From Podocnemis expansa (taxonomy: Eukaryota; Chordata; Testudines; Podocnemididae), in NCBI GenBank assembly GCA_007922195.1, contig ML682013.1:18669882-18733881 (forward strand): 64,000 nt of DNA, written 5' to 3'. Of this stretch, positions 46,222 to 57,839 are shown in pieces. A program made the translations under genes and the position numbers. A model generated the notes under the pieces. It made no database searches, was not told the DNA's origin, and saw only the letters and a list, made by a program, of their open reading frames with translations. How positions within the stretch are numbered: the stretch's first letter is position 1; each line of letters opens with the position of its first letter.

Positions 46222-46340
46222 CGAAGTGGGATTTCTCTCCCACGAAAACTCATGCGATAAATAAATTTGTTAGTCTTTAAGTGCCACAGAACTCCTTGCT
46301 TCTTTTGCTAGACTAGACTAATATGGCTGCCCTTTTGGAA
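46222..46340. mobile_element. Palindromic MITE copy with intact right end
   Basis: GAAGTGGGATTTCTCTCCCAC forms a small hairpin (shown with 21 bases shortened to its arms GTGGGA/TCCCAC), then GAAAACTCATGC, TTTGTTAGTCTTTAAGTGCC, ACAGAACTCCTTGC, GACTAGACTAATATGGCTGC and CCTTTTGG. The final ATGGCTGCCCTTTTGG is the reverse of the left end at 41,120. Confidence 0.75.
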
Positions 46341-46499
46341 TTTGGCAATATAAATCCAGGGCTTCTATAGGAGCTGCAGCCCCTAAATTACAGTTATGAG
46401 GACTGATGGGACAAATTCAGCTTCCCTCCCCTAACTGGCTCCCCAATTCACCTTTCACAGCTTCTTCCACAGGCCTATGCCTTGGTCCTCTGTACAGTC

Positions 46500-46640
46500 C
46501 CTATTCTGTGCAAAAGGCCTTGCACTGTTCCTCTGTCCTATGAGTGAACTAAAGCCTAAGTCACTTGGTACTTGATCACACAGCAGAGCAAGAAAAAGAA
46601 CTAGAGTTCTTGCTTCCCATCTCTTGCTCTAACCATAAAC
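46500..46640 (-). mobile_element. MIR-type SINE, antisense, degraded
   Basis: AAGTCACTTGGTACTTGATC, ACACAGCAGAGCAAGAAAAA, GAACTAGAGTTCTTGCTTCC and TTGCTCTAACCATAAACTC follow antisense MIR order with substitutions. A second, weaker candidate is 46,010-46,140. Confidence 0.5.
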
Positions 46641-48290
46641 TCTTATTAGTCCCTCCTCCCACATCCTGAAGGTTGTAGAACACCTCAGTTTTCCATTACT
46701 GTCTCACTTCTAGATACTCCTATCTCATCTGCAATACTCCCAAACATAAGCCATATATGGAGCCTGCATACTTGCAAACAACATACAATTTTCTTGTGCT
46801 AAGCTGGCTCTTAGCAGTAGGGGAGGCTGAGAGATGACGTTACCTGGTGAGACCTCTGTTTCTTCCACCACCATTCAGGGAGTGCATGTTCTCATAGTAT
46901 TCTGTCCTTTTAAATATCTGCTATAGCAATTTAATGGACTAGACAGACAGGCACTCTGGTTATCGGCTAAACCACAGGCACACAACATCAAGGTAAAAAC
47001 ATTGTCTTCTACCATTTTTGTCTATTATTGTATAAATCCCAAATAAATAAATAAATAAAATTTGAGCCAAAGAAGAATTTCCTTTCTTCGGCAGTGATCT
47101 CATGTACTTTCGGTGAACCAATCACTTATGGCAATAAGATTGCACACACTTAGTAAGTAACTCCTTCCAAGGGAATCTCCTTTTTTAGCATCTGAGATTC
47201 GCACATGTTCCTATCCAAAGGTCAGGTGCCAGTCTTCCTACATCTCTATAGATAGATGGGTCCATTATGTGAATAAAATCTGGAACAGTTAGTTAGAAGA
47301 GCACAAGAGGATTCTCATCCAGCTGCCCCTTCATAGGTGACATGAACATACACACTGAGCTAGCATTCTATACTACAGTACATTTGAAAGTTAAGGGTGA
47401 GATCTGTGAGAAACTTCTACTACAAAATACAAATTGCTTCTGGTTTCATGTTTCATCACAAACTCAAATCTCATACCAGGGATTATAAGCTAAAAGCAAC
47501 CATCACTTGCTCTCTTCTCCTTGGGCCTCCAGGCCATTGTCTAGTCCCTAGGAGCAGCTTGGTGCAGTTCTAAATCATGCCACATGCAATATTTGCAAGA
47601 GTCCTTTCTGTCAGTCACTGGAGGTCACAGTCATTCAGGCACTGCCCCCAGATTTATATGTCCAGGAAACACTCTCCTATGGACAGTTTAACTGCATTTC
47701 TCACAAGGTTGTATCAACACCAGCAAATCTGAGGAAGCAGATTTCTCAGGTAGCAGGAAGTACAGTCAGCACTTACATAGCAATACTAGCACATGCAGAT
47801 AAGAAAGTCTATCATAAAAAAATCTCTTGAAATACAATGGATCCCTGCCCCAGCCTTGACACTTACATCTTCTTGAAATCACTTCATTTGAATTAGAACT
47901 ACATTTACTTCTAAACTGGGAATGGGAAGAGATGCGGTGGCCTTTCAATGGAACAAGAGGTTGAGGTGTACAAACTCTGCACATTCCAATTATGAAAGGG
48001 ATAAGCAAAGCACAGCTCTGTGGGATTCCAGGCCCTTCCTGCGGATGAAGTTCCTCTGTGTTTCCATTCTGATATTGTCTATCCCCACATTGCACTACTC
48101 TACTCCCCTTCCTTGAATGAAACTTCAGAAAGAAGTCATTCCTCTTTCTTCACTCCTGCAAAGATTTCCAGGCGGAAAACTGCTGAGGTCCAAAGGAATA
48201 AATGCTTCAGAGAAACACTGGTTTGCTTCCCTCCTTCCCCTGCAGGTCTCTTACAAAGTCATAGGTCCTGACCAGCAGGACCAGACGCAC
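46641..48290. other. Non-coding stretch with (AAAT)n
   Basis: An (AAAT)n tract lies at 47,039-47,060. The rest is non-repetitive to the eye. Overlapping short ORFs at 47,766-48,271 on both strands have no recognisable protein content. Confidence 0.4.
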
Positions 48291-48560
48291 CCCTAGGCAC
48301 AGCATCTGCAGCATCCACCCACAGCTGACCTTCATGTTTTCTGTGCAGAGGGGCATAGGGGAGTGAGACACTGGGGCAATGGGAATGTGCTCACCTCTGG
48401 GGTCCAGTGTCCGGCCTGGACAGGAGGCAGGGCCTTAGATGGAAAAGGAGGAGCAGGTGTGGAGCAACACCTGTAAAGAGGAGGAGGAGGTGGTAGGGCC
48501 AGAGTTCTGGTGCTTGTGTAGTGCCATCAGATTGGCTGGGGCCCCTGTGCATGTGCAGTA
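48291..48560. other. GC-rich block, unassigned
   Basis: Local rise in G and C with GGAGGAGG and GGAGCAGG purine runs. No transposon ends or CpG-rich core could be fixed. Confidence 0.3.
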
Positions 48561-49044
48561 ATCAGCTATTGTTTAGGCAGTGGTACATGCCTGCCTACTG
48601 TACGTAACCGGAAATCTGGCCCTGCTGCCCAGGTACCATTTGTGCAGAAGGACTTCTTCAGGTTGGCAAGAAAGAGGGAAGCATTCAGCAGACAAAACTA
48701 CAAAGAATTACATTGTCTATCTAAGTAATTGCACCAACTTCATCACAAGATGCCAGAGGTCTAGATTTTTTCTGTAAATAACTAGTCACAATAAGAGTCT
48801 ATGTTATAAAAATATAAAATTCAAAAGGTATTTGCACAGTTCAAAAGATCTGAAAATATCATAGCTGTTTTCAGTTACTTCCTGACAATTCTGTCCTGAG
48901 CTAATTGCTGCAAACATGATCAGGCCCTTTTCACTGTAAAGTCTACCCACAAAATGCAAAAATAAGCAATAATCTATCAGTTTATAAATCATGACTTATA
49001 TGTAACATTACATTTCCATTCCATTAATAATTGTTCATAAGAAA

Positions 49045-49145
49045 AAGGCTCAATCCTCCATTCACTTACACTGGTGTAAATCAGGAGCACCTCCAGAATC
49101 AGTGACATTACCCTAGTGTAAATCCACTCAAAGAAAGAGCAGAAC
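49045..49145. repeat. Old repeat with inverted GTGTAAATC phrases
   Basis: GGCTCAATCCTCCATTCACT, TACACTGGTGTAAATCAGGA, GCACCTCCAGAATCAGTG and CTAGTGTAAATCCACTC match a repeat widespread in turtles, crocodilians and birds (CACTGGTGTAAATCAGGAGTAACTCC). A worse copy is at 31,415. Confidence 0.5.
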
Positions 49146-49879
49146 AGTTCCATTCGCTTTAATACTCTTGATTAAGGATCTATTGGTATTTGCATTGCAA
49201 ATCTCTGTTTGGAGCATGTGAAAGTCTAAACTGTCCTAGAAGCAATATGACCTAAAGATTAACACAATGGCTCATACTCCCAAGGCAGACAAATAGCTAC
49301 CAGGTTGCTAAACTTATCACAGATTTCAATATATAGGATACAGGTTTTTGTTCAATTAAACGGGTTGCAATGAAACAAGGTTCAGACATACTGAACATCA
49401 GTAATAATAAAAATGAATTTACTCTTTACAGTGGCATCTAATTTCTGATCAACAACAGCAACATTGCAAATATAGTTTAGCGACAACTGATAATAACAGG
49501 CTACTCATTTTAATAGAGAAATCAACATTGATTCTAACCCACTTAATGAGGTGCTTAGCCCTACATCTAATAGAAGTTTAATCCATGTTGCAACTGCTTG
49601 AAAAATAAACCAAATGGTATTATAATTTGATTTGACAGTCGGGACTGCAGTGTAAGATCATTAGCACTTCACAGGTTATAGCCCGAAGTAAATCTCACAA
49701 GAAGTTCACATAAATAAGGACAGATTTACGCAATTATATAGTTATGACTATCACTGAATTTCTAACCATAAGTGGAATTTTTTCAATTTTCTCTTCATTT
49801 GACTTTGATATGCATAAAAAATGCAATCCAACACAAAACAAGTCAACTGATTTTCTCTTTTTTCCTTATTTTGTTTCAG
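49146..49879. other. AT-rich non-repetitive stretch upstream of a possible microexon
   Basis: No transposon wording. Includes motifs such as TTGATTTGACAGTC and TTTACGCAATTATATAG that resemble transcription factor sites but carry little weight alone. Confidence 0.3.
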
Positions 49880-49895
49880 GACAATTATATTTCAG
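49880..49895 (+). other. Possible 16-nt microexon between strong splice sites
   Basis: A long pyrimidine tract (49,850-49,876) ends in TTTCAG at 49,879. Sixteen bases later comes CAG|GTAAAG, a good donor, at 49,896. A TCAACTGAT branch-like motif lies about 35 bases before the acceptor. If used, 16 nt is not a multiple of three and would shift frame. No flanking exon is recognised. Confidence 0.2.
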
Positions 49896-50634
49896 GTAAA
49901 GGTGTATAACCCCAGACAGTTTCATCTAAGAGAATTTTTGCTTGTGAAAGAACTCTGAAAAGTTTCATTTGTTCCACTTAGGTTTGCATTTTTGCCCATT
50001 ATTTGAAAGGAATGCTACAAAAGAATTACTAGGAGTTAAAGAGAAGTTAATTATGGCAAATACAGGTCAAAACCAAAGACTCTTTTCTGGAAAGAAAATA
50101 AAATGCTGAGAATAATAAGAACAAAAATTTAGATAACCCCTGTGGTGGCAACATCAATGTTTTGGAACCCTTTTAAGAGAAAAAAAATGCAAAGATCAGG
50201 GAGCTCTCTACTTTATAACCTCTTCATAGGTATTTGAAAATGAACAGCTCAAAACCACAAAAGTTACTGAGGCAACTGATCAAACACTAACTTGTCAAAT
50301 TTCTCACGTCTGTGGAACCATTGACATCATTGTTTGGTTTTTATCTGATAGGGAGCAAAGAAGAATTAGGACTATGTTATTCTGTGAGATTATAAATAAC
50401 TACATCAAATGCCTATACCCATGAAACTTGTTTTTAGGATTTTACTTCTTATATTTTTACTGTATGTGTTAAGTATTTAAAAGTTATAGTAAACACAACT
50501 TGTTCTTTGTCCATGGACAGAGGTTCTAATATCATAAAAAGCTCTCAGGTTGCTGAAATAATTTTATGTATATTGGTACAGTGGTTTTCTGTTTCTCCAA
50601 CATTTAGTGCCACTGATTCAGCATGCTATTCTAG
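49896..50634. other. Non-coding stretch, nothing recognised
   Basis: AT-rich sequence without recognised features up to the hAT target site. Confidence 0.35.
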
Positions 50635-50642
50635 ATCTAGAC

Positions 50643-50813
50643 CAGTGGTTGTCGTACTAAGGGTCAGGACCCAGTACTGGGTTGCAAACCCTCAGGCACT
50701 GTGTGGTGGCATGCCAAAAGACTGGAATGCATTACTGAAAGATTTAATTGTTGGGTTGTGGACATAAATAATTTTTTTTCAACTGGGTTCCAAGGAAAAA
50801 AGTGAAAACCACG
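50643..50813. mobile_element. Non-autonomous hAT element, 171 bp
   Basis: The left end CAGTGGTTGTCGTACTAAGG and the reversed right end CGTGGTTTTCACTTT are hAT-type inverted repeats. Flanking 8-mers are ATCTAGAC (50,635-50,642) and TTCTACAC (50,814-50,821), 6 of 8. The right flank is also the left flank of the next element. Confidence 0.75.
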
Positions 50814-50821
50814 TTCTACAC

Positions 50822-51122
50822 CAGAGGTCTGCAACCTGCGTCTCTTTGGCTGCCCCCTTGTGGTTCTAGGCCTCTCTGTCACCTTGCAGGCAGCCCACAC
50901 CAGGTTCTGGGCTCCCCCCCTACCACCACTAGGTACCCTGTGAGGAGGCCTGCTTCTGGTTCTCAGCTTCCTCCCCACCTACCCGCCATGGGACTCTGCA
51001 GGAGGACCCCTGGCCTAGCTACCCCCACCAGGAGGCTACACCCATTGCAGCTCTCAAAAAATTTGGTTATTGAAAGCATATTTTCAAAATGGCTCTTTTT
51101 ATCTTTGGTTTGCCAACCACTG
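50822..51122. mobile_element. Non-autonomous hAT element, 301 bp
   Basis: The left end CAGAGGTCTGCAACCTGCG and the reversed right end CAGTGGTTGGCAAACCAAAG are hAT inverted repeats. Target duplications TTCTACAC (50,814-50,821) and TTCTAGAC (51,123-51,130) match at 7 of 8. A GGCTCTTTTT phrase near the right end relates it to the element at 1-182. It contains a CTCF-like motif. Open frames on both strands are not genes. Confidence 0.8.
50849..50863 (-). promoter_or_regulatory. CTCF-like motif inside a hAT element
   Basis: On the minus strand this reads CCACAAGGGGGCAGC, close to the CTCF consensus CCACNAGGGGGCAG. By eye only. Confidence 0.4.
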
Positions 51123-51599
51123 TTCTAGACAGAGCAGAGCACAGCTGCAAGTCATTTGCTTAGCCTCAGACAACAGAAGTAACTGACCAGTCTGAGCAAC
51201 TCTGCTGGCTACCCTTTGTGAAGCTCAGTTACATTAACCTGAATTCAAGGAATAACTCAATGTTTACTTTTAAAATTTAAAAAGCAACATGTGTGTAGTC
51301 TGCAGTGTGTGGAAACTATACTGTTTATCTACAGAAGTTATAGCAAAACATCACAAAAGGGATCATCATCAACTATTTTCTCTGAAAAGTAAGTAAATGT
51401 TTTACTAAAAAAATTATACAGAAAATTAAATTGTTCTCTGAAGAATTATTATGCCAAATCCAAAAGCTAAATTAAATCTGGGAAGTGTGAAATAGAGGAA
51501 TTTTAGTTCTGCTTTAGGACTCAGTGCAACCTTTCCCACACAGTCACTACTTATATCTCTATAATGTAGTTTCTGTCATCCAAGAATCAGCTTCAGAAA

Positions 51600-51747
51600 A
51601 ATGGAAGTGAGGACATGAGGATTTGGTGAGCTTGTGCTGGGATTTGCACCATTAACACACCACAAAGTTTGTCTTTCCAGGGCTTCCTTCAAGCAGCTAG
51701 ATGATCATGATAGATCCCTTCTGACCTGAGAATCTATGAGTCTAAGA
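51600..51747 (+). mobile_element. CR1 LINE 3' tail fragment
   Basis: CAGCTAGATGATCATGATAG, ATCCCTTCTGACCTGAGAAT and CTATGAGTCTAAG are the CR1 3' end. The text from 51,600 to 51,690 is probably the same copy. Confidence 0.8.
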
Positions 51748-51929
51748 ACGTTGTCACCTACCGGATATTAACTGGTATGCCCGTGAAGTTGGCAGGGACA
51801 GGGCTGCACTATTTCCAAAACTCAGCAGAGCCTCTTCCACACAAAGCTCCAGCAAGGTAGAGCATTTCATAGCCTTGTTCCCAACTTCCACTACCACAGG
51901 AAGAGAGAGAGATCTACACGTAGAGGAGC

Positions 51930-52745
51930 CTTCAGAATTAGAATTCAAAACAACCTGGACAAATTAGAGACTCGTTGTTAAATCAGGAAGAAATCCAATA
52001 AGAAGAAGTGTAAAGTACTACTATTATGAAAAGAAAAATCAACAGCTATAAAATGAGGAATAACCAATTAGGTGGTAATACTGTTGAAAAAGATTGGGAG
52101 GTTATGGTGAATCACAAACCGAGTAGGAATCAACAGTGTGATACAGTTGTGGAAAAGGCTAATATAATTCTAGAGTCTATTAACAGAAATGTTGGATATA
52201 AAGCATGAGAGACAATAGTCTCGCTTTATTCAGCACTGGTGAGGCTTCTAGTGAGTGCTGCCAGACCTGAACACACACTTGAAAAAAAAAATGATGGACA
52301 TATTAGAGAGTCCAGAGGAGAAAAATAAAAATGATAGGAAGTATACAAAACGTGATATCTGAGAAAAGATAAAAAAATAATTAGACATGTTCAATCTTGA
52401 GAAAAAATGACTGGGTGTGCAGGGGGAACCTGGTAACACTCTTCAAGTTTGTTAACTTCTCTTATAAAATGGATAATGATAAATTATTCTCTACATCCAC
52501 TTAAAGCAGGATAAGAAATAATCTGCTTAATCTGCTGCAAGGAAGGAAAAACTTTCTAACTATAAGGAGAGGCTCTTCAAATAGGCTTCCAAGAGATCTT
52601 GTGGAATCCGTGCTTTTGGAGGTTTTTAAAAACAGGTTAGATAAAGAGCTGCCAGGAATGGTCTAGGAATATGTGGTCCAGCCTCAGTGAGGGGGACTGA
52701 AGTAATTGATCTGTTGAGATCCTTTCCAGGCATATATTTTATGAT
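51930..52745 (+). mobile_element. CR1 LINE, ORF2 C-terminus and 3' UTR
   Basis: It begins in the ORF2 region with AATTCAAAACAACCTGGAC (the LQNDLDKLE motif of CR1). Residues at 52,077-52,200 include GGNTVEKDWEVMVNHKPS and QQCDTVVEKANIILESINRN, matching the conserved CR1 ORF2 C-terminal part. The 3' end holds GGAGGTTTTTAAAAACAGGT and GATCTGTTGAGATCCTTTCC. It is 5'-truncated, frame-broken and dead. Confidence 0.9.
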
Positions 52746-55435
52746 TTTCTCTAGATTTCTGACAACTGAAAATTTGCAGGCTTGCACAAAATTAAACCAA
52801 ACAAACCCTGAATGATTTGTTTGTTAAGTTGGGCTGTAATCTCTTGAGAAGTGGTTTTATCGAGTTATTTCTGGCATTATTATTTTAATAATATAGTGTG
52901 TGGCCTGGGTATTTGACAGTCAGATATTTTGATGAGGTTTATGCACTAATCTGCTTACAGTCTAAACATGAAAAACAGAGTTAGGAAAAAATAAGAAGTA
53001 ATGTGACTAAACTATAAAATTTGATGAGCATAAGTTAGCCGGAAATTTAAAATAGATAAATAATAAACAATCTATGTGTAAACACTTCTCAGTGGCACAG
53101 GGGTGCAGCATACGCCTTTTCAAATACACATGTTTTTGTGAGGAACTTTAAGGGGAGGTGAGTTAAAAATGATTGGGGAAGGTGTTTCAGGTACAGAAGG
53201 TGATCCACAGAGTAATTATGGCACCACAGAAGGTTTTACTGTTGGCCTTTGCCAACAGGATTCCCTGATTTGCTGGTCCTAGAAATGGAAAAGGGAATCT
53301 CAACTTTCATTTAAAAAAGGAATTTACTAGTTTCTTTGCTTGAGGAGGTAGCCTAGAAAACACTGATCAAAGTGAACGGATTGCTAGGAATTAATACTTC
53401 TTAAGCTTAAAAACTTCTCCTAAAGATTATAGTTTATTTACGGTTTTGCCTAGAGTTGCCTAGGACTAGTTTTTAAAAGTCCACTGAAACCATTTCCAGA
53501 GGTCCCACCGATTCTGTCTCTTTCAGTGTGATCATGATGGACAGGAGTTAATTATGCTTGCAGGATTCAATGAGGCATTAAAAAATTGATTTCCAGAACA
53601 ACCGAAAAACCCACCAATCAGAAACAATTTAAAGATTACCTCCTTTGTCAATACCATGTCATTTCTTCATTTTTGGCTTTAATTGCAGCCTGATTTTGAA
53701 TTAAAAAGATGTAGAACACTGTCAGTCATTTTTTTAAAAAATAGTGAAATTTAAACCTGCAAATCATTTGGTTTGAGTTCAATTCTAGATATGTTTGAGT
53801 TTGGCAGAAAGCTCTACTTCTTTTCTGAATCAGTTCACCATTCCCTGCTGGAATGTGAAGTCATTTGTTTTTCCACAATGTAAACAAAGTATAAAGAGTT
53901 GCAGTCACAGCTTCTCCACAGTATGCCTGAATTTTGATATGGATCGATCATTTCTAGGGGTGAGACTTCATACTTCTGCCAATTCACTCTTTGAGCTCTC
54001 CACCAAAGGTTCCAGTTAATGCCAAAAGTGATCATTTTTTGTGATGTGGATACCCATCCAAAAGGATCACCAGTTTATTTCACACAGATTAACAAATTGC
54101 CATCAAACATTAAAGATACGCAGTCAACTGGTAAATGTTAGCCAAGAATGATTTCAAACAAATGAACCAGAAATGGAATGCATCTACATCCAGTTATAAT
54201 TCCTTTCAAGTATCCAGTTTAAAAAAAACAAAACAAAACACAAAACTACTGTAAACTGCTAGGAAAACTTGTTCTTTTGCATAACTAGCATGTCTGAAAC
54301 ATAAAGTCATGCTTTCATGCCACCCTAGAATATTTTTACTGGATCAGATATACAAGTCTGCCTTCAGAAAGAGTATTTATTATGAGGCCCGTATATGCTT
54401 TCCAGCTCCCAGACATTGATAAAACTTTGAGTTAACAGAGAATGTAGGATTGAACTGTTAACAGCCATTCACACCCTGGTTTAAAATATCCTAGGACAAA
54501 TTCCATCTATGGCCTATGCAGCATTCCTTAGCAACAGAAGGTTCACCACGCAGTATGGGTTCTGTACATGTAGAATTAGGTACTTCACTTCCGATATAGA
54601 TATATAGTAATCTGTGCCTTCTTCAGAATTTTAAAGGGGGGGGGCAGGATAAAACTAAAACTGGATTAGTATTTTTTGTTTTTGCTTTAAAAGTTCCACT
54701 ACAATACATATGATGGTGAATTAAATGATACAAAGTTTGTGCTCCTTTTAACTATAACTTGTTTGTTGCAAAGAAATTTCTCTGACATATTTCCTAGAGG
54801 CATGCTAAAAGTAACAGAAGGGGATTCATCCACTCAGAGTAACTGGATGATGCTTCAGTGTTAGCAATAAATCATATGCTGCTAGTTAAATATTTTTAAA
54901 TGCAAAAATCCATATTTTTGAGGCAAAACTATGTTGCTAATCAAAGGGACCAAACCCAGAAAGCCATCCAAGGGAGATGGGTGCAATTTAACATTCCTGT
55001 TGATTAAATCTTCTGATTAAATCCAGAGGGAGAGTGGCAGTAGGAACGTATTACTCCTCACTATACCAACTTTTCTGAAGTGAGCTCCTAAGAGGGACAG
55101 AGAGAATAAGCACAATCTCTGACCAGGCCTCCTTCCAGTGCTAGCAACTTACGGAGCCAGAACACTTCAGTGGTTATACCAGAGTGATTAACATAACATG
55201 AATGTTTCCAGCTAACATGAAAAATACATCTCAAAGATCAGAGAAAGATATAAAACCCACAACATTCACTTATGATGCAAGTAGGAACAACTACAATACA
55301 GATGCACTGTGGTGCACTTTTTTTGTCCAGGGTGAATTTGGTCTACTATATAATATTGAATGAATAACAAATAGTAATACTAACAAAAATGCATAGCACT
55401 TATATACCACAATACACCCTTAAAAAAATCCATTG
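52746..55435. other. AT-rich non-coding stretch, no gene seen
   Basis: An (AAAAC)n tract lies at 54,221-54,246 and a G-run at about 54,638. The part 53,500-53,720 is repeat-free with TAAT and CTTTGTC-type cores (GAGTTAATTATGC, CCTCCTTTGTCAATACC, GGCTTTAATTGCAG) and could be a regulatory element, which is unproven. Confidence 0.3.
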
Positions 55436-55600
55436 GAAACATTTTTATTGTATAATCTTCACAACATCCTGTTAAGGTCACTGGAACTTCCTGTTTTCAA
55501 AGGAATGAAATATCACTCACCTGATTAAAGCTAAGGTCACATGTAAATCTTTGAAAGATCAGTGCTTAGATTGGGGTTCAATTCTGCAAGGTTCTTAGCA
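55436..55600 (-). mobile_element. MIR-type SINE, antisense, degraded
   Basis: TATAATCTTCACAACATCCT, GTTAAGGTCACTGGAACTTC, CAAAGGAATGAAATATCACT and AGCTAAGGTCACATGTAAAT fit antisense MIR (CTCACAACAACCCTGTGAGG...GAGGAAACTGAG...AGGTCACACAG). Confidence 0.55.
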
Positions 55601-55850
55601 CATCCTGTGAAGCCAATAGGTGGTAAGGCTACTGCAAGGAAGATGAAAGTCTCAGGGAAAGAGAACATCAAACCGAAGCATGGTCCATATTTGGGATCCT
55701 CCTTCCAGATGATGTCACAGTATACCCTCCAACTGATGCTACCTGTCCAGGGAAGAGAACTCCAGCTATTAGGAACAGAGAACTAATAGTAATGGAAAGT
55801 CAAGCGTTAGAAACATAGACAACCGGGTTTGTGATGACCAGAAGAATGAT

Positions 55851-56273
55851 GTGGTAACTTGCCTGCTGAATGTGAAGACTGTGGATCTCTGGAGACATCT
55901 AGACAGATTTATGTGTAGTGTTGGGGAAGATCTGATGGTTAAGATACATGTAGGTACCAATGACACTGGGAAGGAAAGACGACAGGACCTGGAGGCCAAA
56001 TTTAGGCTGATCGGTAAGAGATTGAAGTCCAAGACCTCCATGGTAGCACACTCTGAAATGCTTTCTGTTTCAATTGTAGGACAGGCAGAACTGCAAGCTC
56101 TCGAACGTATGAAATGGTGGTATAGGAAAGAAAGATTTAGATTTATTAGGAATTGGAGAACTTTTTGGGGAAAGGGAAGCTTATACAGGAAAAATGGGCT
56201 CCACCTAAACCAAAATGGAATCAGATTTCTGGCATGTAAAATTAACAAGATCATAGAGCAGTTTTTAAACTAA
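55851..56273 (+). pseudogene. CR1 ORF1 remnant, SGNH-hydrolase (esterase) domain, 140 codons
   Basis: The frame is open for 140 codons and carries two landmarks of the CR1 ORF1 esterase: KIHVGTNDTGKE (residues about 31-42; the GTND block common to SGNH hydrolases) and NGLHLNQNGIRFLA (about residues 114-127; the block with the catalytic-type His). The first SGNH block with the nucleophile Ser would lie upstream and is not in this frame. In live CR1 elements the ORF1 protein binds RNA and assists retrotransposition. Here it is a fragment that happens to stay open. Basis: visible motifs plus family knowledge. Confidence 0.75.
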
Positions 56274-56739
56274 GGGCTAGGGGAAAGTTGACAGGTATGG
56301 AGAAGCACATGATTTACACAGCAACATCCCTTAGGGTAAGATTTACTAATGGAGATTCTTTACATCCTACTAAGGAGAAGAGGATGGAAGATGATAAAAT
56401 ATGGGTAGGATCTAATAAGAAACAGTCAAACTAAAAAGAGTACAATTCAATTACATCACATAATAGCAAACAGCTAAAAAGTTACATTTTTTTAAATGCT
56501 TACATACACATGATAGAAGTTTAAATGGGTGGTTTTGAATACTTCTGTAATGTCAGGGTACAAAATATATTGGAAGGAAAGAACAGATCATATTGGTAGG
56601 GGAATGGCACTATATGTGAAAGAAAATGTAGAATCAAATAAAGAAAAATCTTAAATGAACCAACTGTAATAGAGAATTTCTATAGATAGTAATTACATAC
56701 TTAAATAATAAAAGAGTATAGCAGTGGGAATATACTACC

Positions 56740-57075
56740 AACAACCTGACCAGGGTGTTTGATAATGACTTTGAAAACCTCAGGGATATTAGAGAGGCAA
56801 TAAAAATAAAAAACTCATTAATAATGGGGGAATTTCAACTATCCCTATATTGATTTGGTATATCTCATCTCAAGACAGGATACAAAGATAAAGATTCTTG
56901 ATACCTTCAATAGCTACTTCTTGAAGCATCTACTCCTGGAACCCACAACATGACAGGGAACTCTTGATTTAGACCTCAGTGGAGCACAGGATCTAGTCCA
57001 TGAGGTGAATATAGTTGAACTGTTTGCCAATAGTGATGATGACATCATAAAATTTAACATCTCTGAAGCATGGTA
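56740..57075 (+). pseudogene. CR1 ORF2 endonuclease remnant
   Basis: The translation passes through FDNDFENLRDIREAIKIK and NSLIMGEFQL, a worn form of the IMGDFN block of APE-type endonucleases, then QGTLDLDLS and DDIIKFNISE, equivalent to the LTN and SDH-like end blocks. Several stops break the frame. The N-terminal half of the domain is not recognisable. Confidence 0.7.
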
Positions 57076-57839
57076 ACCCCAAAAGCAGACCACTACCATG
57101 GGGCATTAAACTTCAGGAAGGGGAACTATACAAAAATGAGCAAGTTAATTAAACAGAAATTAAAAGGTACAGTGTCAAAAATGCAGTCCCTGAAAACTTC
57201 ATGGAAAATTTTTAAAGACACCTTCAAGGAGACTCAAATTAAATATATACTCAAATTAAAAACATAGTAAGTGGACCAAAAAGTACCACCATGGATAGAC
57301 AAAGAAAGCAGTTAGGAGCAAAACAGCATCCTTTTAAAAATGGAAGCCAAATGTTATTGAGGAAAATAGAAAGTGAAGTGTAAAATATAATTTGGAAATC
57401 CAGAAAAGAATTTTGAAGAACAGGATGGCAAAGCCTCAAAAGCCAACACCAAAAAAAAGTAAGCACATCTGAAGCAGGAAGCCTGATAAAAAATGATGGG
57501 ACCACTGGACAATCAAGATGCTAAAGGATAAGGCCATTGTGGAGAAACTAAATGAATTTTTTGAATCAGTCTTCACAGCTGAGGATATGAGGAAAATTCC
57601 CAAACCTAAACCATTCTTTTTAAGTGACTAATCTGAGGAACTGTGCTGTATGGTCATTTGAGGTGGTTTTGGAACAGATGGATAACTACTAGTAAGATAC
57701 CAGGATCCAAGAGCTCTTAAGGAACTTAAATGTGAAATTGCAGATCTAGTAACTGTAGTATGTAATCTAGCATTTAAATCAGTTTCTGTACCAGATGACT
57801 AGAGGATAGCTAATATAATGTCTAATTTTTAAAAAGAAT

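Noticed and set aside
55769..56254. 161-codon minus-strand open frame
   Set aside because: It is the antisense shadow of the CR1 ORF1 esterase frame on the plus strand.
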